NCBI GenBank assembly: GCA_002713705.1 | Contig: PAUJ01000035.1 | Coordinates: 18,574 to 30,379, forward strand | Length of the DNA stretch: 11,806 nucleotides | Source: Flavobacteriaceae bacterium | GTDB taxonomy: Bacteria; Bacteroidota; Bacteroidia; Flavobacteriales; Flavobacteriaceae | Reading direction: 5' to 3' | Shown here: positions 6,633-11,806 of the stretch, in pieces | Layout: every line of letters starts with the position of its first letter | How positions within the stretch are numbered: the stretch's first letter is position 1 | Notes under the pieces: generated by a model | Databases searched by the model: none | What the model saw: the letters and a program-made list of their open reading frames with translations, nothing else | Told to the model about the DNA's origin: nothing | Made by a program: the position numbers and the translations under genes

Positions 6633-7113
6633 CCATCACTTTTATGGGAATAAATTTAAGTGCCGCACCATTAATGCAATGTCTCAAGCCAGTCGTGTTA
6701 GCAGGGCCATCGTTAAAAACATGACCTAAATGACCACCACAGCTGGCGCAATGTTCTTCCGTTCTAGTGTATAGTAAGTCATTATCAGTTGAGAATTCTA
6801 CATTGGCTTTTATTTCACGATCAAAACTTGGCCAACCAGAACCGCTATCAAATTTATGTTCACTTTTAAATAAGGGGGTGTCACAAGCTGCACAGATGTA
6901 TGTACCCTTGTTTTGGTTTTTATTAAATTCACTCGAAAAGGGACGTTCAGTGCCTTTTTCGCGCAAGATATAATATTCTTGTGGGCTTAGTTTTTCTTTC
7001 CATTCTGCTTCGGTCTTAGTGATAGGAAAAACATCTGTACCTTTCTTTGACTGAGCTTTTGTGTTACAGCTAAATAATACAATACTTAATAACAATAATG
7101 CAACGTTTTTCAT
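6622..7113 (-). CDS. msrB: peptide-methionine (R)-S-oxide reductase MsrB, lipoprotein form
   Basis: This second MsrB domain is preceded by a lipoprotein signal peptide: MKNVALLLLSIVLFSC with the lipidated Cys16, then a short linker. The enzyme is therefore outside the cytoplasm, anchored in the inner or outer membrane, where it would repair oxidised envelope proteins. Zinc ligands are Cys74/Cys77 and Cys122/Cys125; the catalytic Cys146 is in RHCINGA. At the resolving position it has Ser92 (SGSGWPSF) where the downstream paralogue has Cys, so it should work as a one-cysteine enzyme regenerated by an external thiol protein. Length 163. It overlaps the cytosolic msrB by 11 nt. A small lipoprotein gene ends 48 nt upstream with no clear terminator between, so the three may form one operon. 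Confidence 0.95.
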   Translation of the reverse strand: MKNVALLLLSIVLFSCNTKAQSKKGTDVFPITKTEAEWKEKLSPQEYYILREKGTERPFSSEFNKNQNKGTYICAACDTPLFKSEHKFDSGSGWPSFDREIKANVEFSTDNDLLYTRTEEHCASCGGHLGHVFNDGPANTTGLRHCINGAALKFIPIKVMDEK

Positions 7114-7161
7114 TCTAAATTATAATGTTTAATTTTTATAAAATATGTGATTTACACACTA

Positions 7162-7656
7162 TTAGTTTGATAATAATTGAATGTCTGAAACTTCTAGTTG
7201 AAATTTATTCATTAACTCATTCATTCCTAGGTTGCTGTTTGCATATTCAGCTGGAAGAATTGCTATTCTAAATATTTGGTTGTCAGTGTATTCAGCACCA
7301 AGGGTATTTAAGTTGAAATTTGCATCTAAGAAGATATTTACATCTATATAAGTATGGTCAAATGTATATAATAACGTTCCTTGATTTAGAAAATAAGTTT
7401 GAGGTAATTGACTCCACACATCAATACTACCATCGACTACTTCTTCTAATAAATAAACTAAAACAACATCAGATTCGTAAACTACTATATCTGATGGAAA
7501 TGATACGAGTCTACTATAACTATTATTAGGATTAAAATTTGCAGTAGCTTCAAATACTTTACCTAATTCTGAATAACCTGGAGGTCCAGCAGGTCCAGTA
7601 CAAGAAATTAATAAAACGAATGCGCAAAGTGTGAATAGTAAAGATAGTTTTTTCAT
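7162..7656 (-). CDS. small lipoprotein of unknown function with a GPAGPPG stretch
   Basis: I do not recognise a function. I choose the ATG at 7656 because it opens the lipoprotein signal peptide directly (MKKLSLLF, hydrophobic core, lipobox LISC with Cys19); an upstream in-frame ATG at 7686 would add ten residues before it. The 164-residue protein has a short collagen-like GPAGPPG right after the lipidated cysteine. A domain of roughly 130 residues follows, rich in aromatic and acidic residues with beta-strand character (ATANFNPN, IVVYESDVVLVYLL, NQIFRIAILPAEYA) and a C-terminal FQLEVSDIQLL. Small lipoproteins with this collagen-like start are common in Flavobacteriaceae and uncharacterised. 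It may be co-transcribed with the two msrB genes downstream. Confidence 0.8.
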   Translation of the reverse strand: MKKLSLLFTLCAFVLLISCTGPAGPPGYSELGKVFEATANFNPNNSYSRLVSFPSDIVVYESDVVLVYLLEEVVDGSIDVWSQLPQTYFLNQGTLLYTFDHTYIDVNIFLDANFNLNTLGAEYTDNQIFRIAILPAEYANSNLGMNELMNKFQLEVSDIQLLSN

Positions 7657-7812
7657 AATTATTATTTTTTTTGTATTTAATTGCAAAATTCATTCCAAAA
7701 CAAAATACAGGTTGTAAATATAGAAAAATTAGTATCTTTAAAAGTTTTAATATCACAATAATTAAAATCATCTTCTAATATTTTTTGGTCTTAATTAATT
7801 ATAATATTTAAT

Positions 7813-9126
7813 ATGCAATACCTGAAAAAGGGAAGTAAAAAATTATTGAATGCTTGGGCATTTTACGATTGGGCAAATTCAGTTTATAGTTTAGTAATCG
7901 CATCTGCTGTATTCCCAATTTATTATCAAGCACTGTTTAGTTCTGCAGGAATTAATTCAATCACTATTTTTGGAGGTGAAATAAGAAGCACCCCACTTAT
8001 TACTTACACGACAGCTGCTGCATTTGTAATCATTTCTTTATTAGTTCCAATTCTTTCTGGTATTGCTGATTTTGTAGGTAATAAAAAAGTTTTTATGAAA
8101 TTTTTCTGTTATTTGGGAGCCTTTTCTTGTATGGGTTTATATTTTTTTAGTTTAGAAAATATTTTGGTTAGTTTATTGTTATATTTTTTGGCATTAGTTG
8201 GTTTTTGGAGTAGTTGGGTATTTTATAATTCCTATTTACCGGATGTAGCATTTCCAGAACAACAAGATCGATTGAGTGCAAAAGGATTTTCATTAGGGTA
8301 TATAGGAAGTGTTATTTTGTTATTATTTAATTTGGCAATGATAATGATGCCAGATACCTTTGGATTGGGCGATGACGGTGCTGCAAAAATACTAGCAATG
8401 AAATATTCTTTTATTTCTGTAGGAATTTGGTGGATTGTTTTTAGTCAATATACTTTTTATTATTTGCCAAAAGGAAATAAATCTAATAATAAAATTTCAT
8501 GGAGGATTTTACTAGATGGCTTTAAAGAGTTAAGGGGTGTATATCAATCATTGTCTGAAAACCTAGTGCTTAAAAGTTACTTATCTGCATTTTTTGTTTA
8601 CAGTATAGCAGTTCAAACGGTAATGTTGGTTGCTGCTTATTTTGGAGAACAAGAGATAAATTGGGGAGATGATGATCAAAAAACAATTGGCTTAATTTCA
8701 AGTATTTTAATTATACAATTAGTTGCAATTGTTGGGGCTCAATTAACCTCAAAAGCTTCAGAAAAATATGGAAATGTAACTACATTAATCGTAATTAATG
8801 GGATTTGGGCCTTAATATGCATAGTAGCATTTTTTATTACCTCTCCTCTTCAATTTTATGCCACTGCTGGTTTTGTTGGTATGGTCATGGGTGGCATACA
8901 AGCTTTATCAAGATCTACTTATTCAAAATTTTTACCAGAAACAAAAGATACCGCCTCTTATTTTAGTTTTTACGATGTTTCTGAAAAAATAGGGATTGTA
9001 ATTGGAATGTTAATATACGGTATCATTGATCAATTAACTGGAAGTATGCGTAATTCTATTCTGTTTTTAGTAGTTTTTTTTATAATTGGCGCACTTTTAT
9101 TATTTAGAATCCCAAGAAATAAGTAA
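7813..9126 (+). CDS. MFS transporter of the Atg22/UMF1-like family
   Basis: A 437-residue integral inner-membrane protein with about twelve hydrophobic segments. The N-terminus carries the AWAFYDWANSVYS signature (YDWANS at 18-23) followed by VFPIYY, and the tenth-to-eleventh-helix region has GGIQALSRS at 360-368 then TYSKFLPE. Both are typical of bacterial Atg22-like (PF11700) MFS proteins. In yeast Atg22 exports amino acids from the vacuole; for the bacterial members the substrate is unknown, so none is assigned here. The start is the ATG at 7813, eight residues before the first amphipathic stretch. It is divergent from the small lipoprotein gene across 156 bp, and 52 bp separate it from the downstream lipoprotein gene, with no terminator in the gap, so read-through is possible. 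Confidence 0.92.
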   Translation: MQYLKKGSKKLLNAWAFYDWANSVYSLVIASAVFPIYYQALFSSAGINSITIFGGEIRSTPLITYTTAAAFVIISLLVPILSGIADFVGNKKVFMKFFCYLGAFSCMGLYFFSLENILVSLLLYFLALVGFWSSWVFYNSYLPDVAFPEQQDRLSAKGFSLGYIGSVILLLFNLAMIMMPDTFGLGDDGAAKILAMKYSFISVGIWWIVFSQYTFYYLPKGNKSNNKISWRILLDGFKELRGVYQSLSENLVLKSYLSAFFVYSIAVQTVMLVAAYFGEQEINWGDDDQKTIGLISSILIIQLVAIVGAQLTSKASEKYGNVTTLIVINGIWALICIVAFFITSPLQFYATAGFVGMVMGGIQALSRSTYSKFLPETKDTASYFSFYDVSEKIGIVIGMLIYGIIDQLTGSMRNSILFLVVFFIIGALLLFRIPRNK

Positions 9127-9144
9127 AACTCCACAATTTTTATT

Positions 9145-9152
9145 TATGTTTG
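9145..9152 (+). promoter_or_regulatory. possible -7 box for the DUF6252-like lipoprotein gene
   Basis: TATGTTTG matches the Bacteroidota -7 consensus TAnnTTTG exactly and lies 26 bp before the ATG at 9179. No TTTG is found at the expected -33 distance, which falls near the end of the MFS gene. If it is active, the lipoprotein gene can be expressed apart from the transporter. Confidence 0.3.
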
Positions 9153-9178
9153 TTGTTATTATGAAATAAAAACTAATT

Positions 9179-10576
9179 ATGAAGAAATTTGAACTCTTAA
9201 AATGGACAATAGCCTTAATTGTCCTTATTAATTTTTCTGCTTGTATTAATGAGCCACTAGAAGGAGAGTTTCCTCAGAATGAGGATATAATTAACATAGA
9301 TGAGGGTGGCTTTAGAGCTGATATAGGGTTTAATAGATTTACTGCTGATGCTGCAGTTGGAACATTAAGTACTTCTAATGTTTTAACCATAACAGGTTCT
9401 ATACTAGAAACTGGAGAAAGTATTGTCTTGATTGTTGGAAATCCTGATATTGGAACATTTAATTTAACCGCTGGATTAGGGACTGATAACAGTGCTTCCT
9501 ATTTTGAAACCGCAACGAGTAACTCTTATGTTTCTTTTGGTACATCTGGAGCTTCAGGTCAATTAAGTATCACTGAGTTTGATATTGAAAATTTAAAAAT
9601 TTCTGGAACCTTTAGTTTTACAGGAACTAGATTCGCTATAGATGCTACTGGGAATCCAATATTAGATGCTGCTGGAAATCCAGTTATCGAAGATGAAGAG
9701 ATTACTAATGGAATTTTCAATAAAATTAATTTTACTAACGAAGACCAAGGTGGTGGTGGAACACCAATTAATGATGTGTTTTTTGCAAAAGTAGATGGTG
9801 TTGATTTTGATAGTGAATCGGTAACAACTACATTAAATGATGTAGCAGGAGTATCTGTTGTTAAGATTGTTGCTGTGAATGAAGAAGGAGAAATTTTGCG
9901 AATTGATATTCCGGAAGATTTAGGTCTTGGAACTTACGATATGTTAGCTCTTTCCGACGGTACAAAGCTAATAGGCCTTTACAATCCTGCTTCAATTGGA
10001 GAGAATTTAACCTCCAACCCAGGAAAAATCACCATTACTAGGTTTAATACCTTTACGGGAATTATAGAAGCAACTTTCAATTTCACTGCAACTGATCCAG
10101 TAGGACCAGATCAAACGGTAGCTGAGATTACGGAAGGTAATTTTAAAGTAGATTATATTTCATCTCCTGGAGATACGGTTACCAGTTTCACTGCAACGAT
10201 TGATGATGAAGTTTTTGGTCCAGATTCTATTTTTGTAGGAGAATCTATATTTAATGGAGTTTCTAGATTTAACATAACTGCCATTGTTTCTAATACAGGT
10301 CAAAAAATGGGATTATTTTTTCCAAAAAATATTGAAGTTGGAACCTATGAATTAACAACTAACCTCATTGATGGAAGTGAGAAATTTAGTCAATACACTC
10401 CAGAAATTGGCGTTTCAATGACTTATATCTCTAGCCCAGGAAGCTTAACTATTTTGGATTATGATTTGGGAGCTAGAATAATTGAAGGGACTTTTTCATT
10501 TTCTGCAATAGATCAAACAAGTCAAGATCCAACAGAATATATAGTTACTGAAGGTGAGTTTACGTTAGAATTTTAA
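9179..10576 (+). CDS. lipoprotein with three DUF6252-like repeat domains
   Basis: A 465-residue lipoprotein: the signal peptide ends at lipobox FSAC with Cys22, followed by an acidic linker. The rest is three copies of one domain, about 45-185, 201-326 and 337-465. Each opens with an F-x-A-x-(I/V)-(D/G) strand, has a central G-T-(Y/F) motif (GTFNL, GTYDM, GTYELT), then a G-x-(I/L)-(T/S)-I-x-x-(F/Y) strand, a (G/E)-(T/A)-F-(S/N)-F strand, and closes with a GxF ending (GIFNKINF, GNFKVDY, GEFTLEF). This pattern resembles DUF6252, a Bacteroidota family of unknown function usually present as one or two copies. The first repeat carries an extra insert (about 153-175, with two GNP-type turns) and a GGGG linker follows it. 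Likely all-beta and membrane-anchored; role unknown. Confidence 0.87.
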   Translation: MKKFELLKWTIALIVLINFSACINEPLEGEFPQNEDIINIDEGGFRADIGFNRFTADAAVGTLSTSNVLTITGSILETGESIVLIVGNPDIGTFNLTAGLGTDNSASYFETATSNSYVSFGTSGASGQLSITEFDIENLKISGTFSFTGTRFAIDATGNPILDAAGNPVIEDEEITNGIFNKINFTNEDQGGGGTPINDVFFAKVDGVDFDSESVTTTLNDVAGVSVVKIVAVNEEGEILRIDIPEDLGLGTYDMLALSDGTKLIGLYNPASIGENLTSNPGKITITRFNTFTGIIEATFNFTATDPVGPDQTVAEITEGNFKVDYISSPGDTVTSFTATIDDEVFGPDSIFVGESIFNGVSRFNITAIVSNTGQKMGLFFPKNIEVGTYELTTNLIDGSEKFSQYTPEIGVSMTYISSPGSLTILDYDLGARIIEGTFSFSAIDQTSQDPTEYIVTEGEFTLEF

Positions 10577-10599
10577 TAAAGTATCTATTTTTAACATAA

Positions 10600-10635
10600 A
10601 AAAAAGCCTCCTGAATTAATTTAGGAGGCTTTTTT
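10600..10635. terminator. strong bidirectional terminator between convergent genes
   Basis: The left arm 10600-10615 (A6, then GCCTCCTGAA) pairs with 10620-10635 (TTTAGGAGGC, then T6) over 16 bp with one G-U pair and a TTAA loop. T-runs on both strands let it end both the DUF6252-like gene and the oppositely oriented DUF2807 gene. Confidence 0.95.
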
Positions 10636-10653
10636 GTGGTTTAAACTATATTG

Positions 10654-11379
10654 TTAGTTAGAACTTATATCTCCAGTACCCATAACTTTAGTGTCACTTT
10701 TACTGGGGTTTCCTGAATAGTTTATATCTCCAGATCCATTAACTCTAGCTTTTATACTATTTTTTGCCACTACTCTAGCATCTCCTGAGCCTGAGACATA
10801 AGCTTGAACGTTTTGGGAATTTAAAGAATCACCATCAAAATCACCGCTACCAGTTACTTTAATTTCCAAATGGGTAGTATTACCGGTAATTTTTAAATCA
10901 CCAGAACCAGTTACTTTAGCGTCAATTCTATTAGAATCGACATCAAGAATCATATCACCGCTTCCTGTTACTTCAGCTTCAAATTGATCACTTTTTATTT
11001 GACTATTAGTTAAAACATCTCCAGATCCTGTAAGTGAAACGTTGTCTAAGTCTTTAAAAGGTACCGTTATATGTAGTCCTTTTTTAGTGCTAATATTAAT
11101 ATTGTTTTTAATTTTAATCTTTAAAACACCTTTATTAGATTCAATACTAACATATTCATGTATATTATCATCGGTTTTAACCGTAATGTTACCCTCTGTG
11201 CCTTTTTCTAATTTTACATCCATAAAACCTACTATATCTACTTTATGGTAATCTGAAGTTAAATGTTTTTTAGTAGTGACGTTACCGTTACCTTTTACTT
11301 TTTTAAATTGAGCATTACTAGTAGTAAAAGTTAATAACGTTAATGCTATTAATAAAAAATAATGTATTGGATTTTTCAT
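10654..11379 (-). CDS. DUF2807 'head GIN' domain exported protein
   Basis: A 241-residue secreted protein with a signal peptide (1-23, cleavage after SNA, no lipobox). The mature part fits PF10988 (DUF2807, named putative auto-transporter adhesin head GIN domain): an N-terminal strand region with VDIVGFMDVKLEKG (48-60), then a ladder of seven G-(S/T)-G-D turns at residues 118, 139, 158, 177, 197, 215 and 234, spaced 18-21 residues apart. That spacing implies stacked beta-solenoid rungs, each ending in the same GSGD turn. The last rung has GTGD. The molecular role is unknown; the adhesin label is a family name, not a result for this protein. It ends in a shared terminator. Upstream lies a 33-bp inverted repeat that may control it. 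Confidence 0.92.
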   Translation of the reverse strand: MKNPIHYFLLIALTLLTFTTSNAQFKKVKGNGNVTTKKHLTSDYHKVDIVGFMDVKLEKGTEGNITVKTDDNIHEYVSIESNKGVLKIKIKNNINISTKKGLHITVPFKDLDNVSLTGSGDVLTNSQIKSDQFEAEVTGSGDMILDVDSNRIDAKVTGSGDLKITGNTTHLEIKVTGSGDFDGDSLNSQNVQAYVSGSGDARVVAKNSIKARVNGSGDINYSGNPSKSDTKVMGTGDISSN

Positions 11380-11403
11380 TTTCGTTTTTTTTTTATTATT
11401 TAA

Positions 11404-11436
11404 TTAGTGTAGCAATGATAACATTTGTTACACTAA
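11404..11436. promoter_or_regulatory. 33-bp inverted repeat upstream of the DUF2807 gene
   Basis: TTAGTGTA (11404-11411) and TACACTAA (11429-11436) are exact complements. The symmetry extends inward (GCAATG against CATTTGT) with one mismatch and one bulge, around ATAA. On the minus strand a near-consensus -7 box TATCTTTA (11441-11434) overlaps the outer arm, so the repeat would cover the start of transcription, as an operator would. No -33 TTTG was found, and a leader hairpin is an alternative. Confidence 0.5.
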
Positions 11437-11614
11437 AGATAGTATATCTAAAATAATGGTTTTCTTATTTATTAGTTTTTGAAATTTATTTAATCAATAC
11501 TATTAGCAGCGATTAAAATGGCATAACAATTGAACTAATTCATTTATAAATAAAGATTGTAATAAAGCTAACGGCTGAATTTCAGTAACGTAAATAAGAT
11601 TAATAAAATATAAT

Positions 11615-11659
11615 ACATAATGCCCTACTATTTCAAATACAATAGTTGTGCCATTATGT
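11615..11659. promoter_or_regulatory. 45-bp two-part inverted repeat just upstream of lon
   Basis: ACATAATG (11615-11622) pairs with CATTATGT (11652-11659), and inside it ACTATT (11627-11632) pairs with AATAGT (11641-11646), with an 8-nt loop and small internal bulges of 4 and 5 nt. It ends 13 bp before the lon ATG. It may be a repressor site or a leader hairpin near the ribosome-landing zone. The rest of the 293-bp gap from 11380 shows no gene and no clear TTTG/TAnnTTTG promoter for lon. Confidence 0.5.
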
Positions 11660-11672
11660 CCTAAATAAATAT

Positions 11673-11806
11673 ATGGCTAGATCAAAAATAACATCTCTCG
11701 ACAGTTTGTCATTTCAAGATTTAAATGAAGATGCAGAATTAATTCCTTTAATGACTCCTGAAGACGAAGAAGCGATGAATAAAGAAGAGTTGCCAGAAAT
11801 ACTCCC
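11673..11806 (+). CDS. lon: ATP-dependent protease Lon (LonA), N-terminal fragment
   Basis: Only the first 44 codons and two bases are present; the window ends inside the gene. The peptide (MARSKITSLDSLSFQDL, then a NEDAELIPLMTPEDEE stretch and LPEILP) matches the Bacteroidota LonA N-terminus that precedes the substrate-binding LON domain, which in relatives starts with PILPLRN. Lon is a cytosolic AAA+ serine protease that degrades misfolded and short-lived regulatory proteins and is often heat-induced. The ATP-binding and Ser/Lys catalytic parts lie beyond the window. The start is the ATG at 11673, with TAAATAAATAT just before it and no Shine-Dalgarno sequence. A two-part inverted repeat ends 13 bp upstream. 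Confidence 0.9.
   Translation, partial: MARSKITSLDSLSFQDLNEDAELIPLMTPEDEEAMNKEELPEIL

Noticed and set aside
7657..7686. Upstream ATG adding ten residues to the small lipoprotein
   Set aside because: The internal ATG at 7656 gives the normal short positively charged n-region of a lipoprotein signal peptide.
7657..7812. Divergent promoters between the small lipoprotein and the MFS gene
   Set aside because: Only near-matches to the -7 box (such as TATATTTA on the minus strand) without a -33 TTTG at proper spacing; not called.

Overview
The window is chromosomal DNA from a low-GC member of the Bacteroidota, most likely a marine-type Flavobacteriaceae. The signs are RNase Y, a type II dehydroquinase, an RNA-polymerase promoter grammar of TTTG / TAnnTTTG in place of TTGACA / TATAAT, A/T-rich leaders without clear Shine-Dalgarno sequences, many short SPI/SPII exported proteins (OmpA-like barrels, a DUF6252-like lipoprotein, a DUF2807 'GIN' protein), and a LonA N-terminus of the Bacteroidota type. 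No mobile element, CRISPR array, tRNA or rRNA was found.

Layout. 1-140: non-coding leader, possibly the 3' end of a 6S-type RNA, in front of rny. 141-1706 (+): rny, convergent with xerD (1783-2679, -). xerD faces a divergent outer-membrane barrel gene (2812-3330, +) across overlapping promoters, and a 13-bp tandem repeat forms that gene's leader. A second, unrelated-looking barrel gene (3560-4135, +) ends in a strong terminator. aroQ (4263-4676, +) then converges on lpdA (4724-6100, -) across a shared bidirectional terminator. 6231-7656 (-) holds a probable three-gene run: a small lipoprotein, a lipoprotein MsrB and a cytosolic MsrB. The two msrB genes overlap by 11 nt. 7813-9126 (+) is an Atg22/UMF1-like MFS transporter, followed by a three-repeat DUF6252-like lipoprotein (9179-10576, +). 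That gene converges through a bidirectional terminator on a DUF2807 protein (10654-11379, -). The window ends in the first 45 codons of lon (from 11673, +).

How the parts relate. Most genes are housekeeping (mRNA decay, chromosome dimer resolution, shikimate pathway, E3 of 2-oxoacid dehydrogenases, protein repair, proteolysis) with surface or envelope genes of unknown role between them. I did not find a novel multi-gene system. The points worth a second look are local: the overlapping promoters with tandem repeat upstream of the first barrel gene, three long inverted repeats in leaders (second barrel gene, DUF2807 gene, lon), a Gly-to-Val change in the FAD-binding motif of LpdA, and the paired MsrB enzymes that differ in location and in their resolving cysteine.
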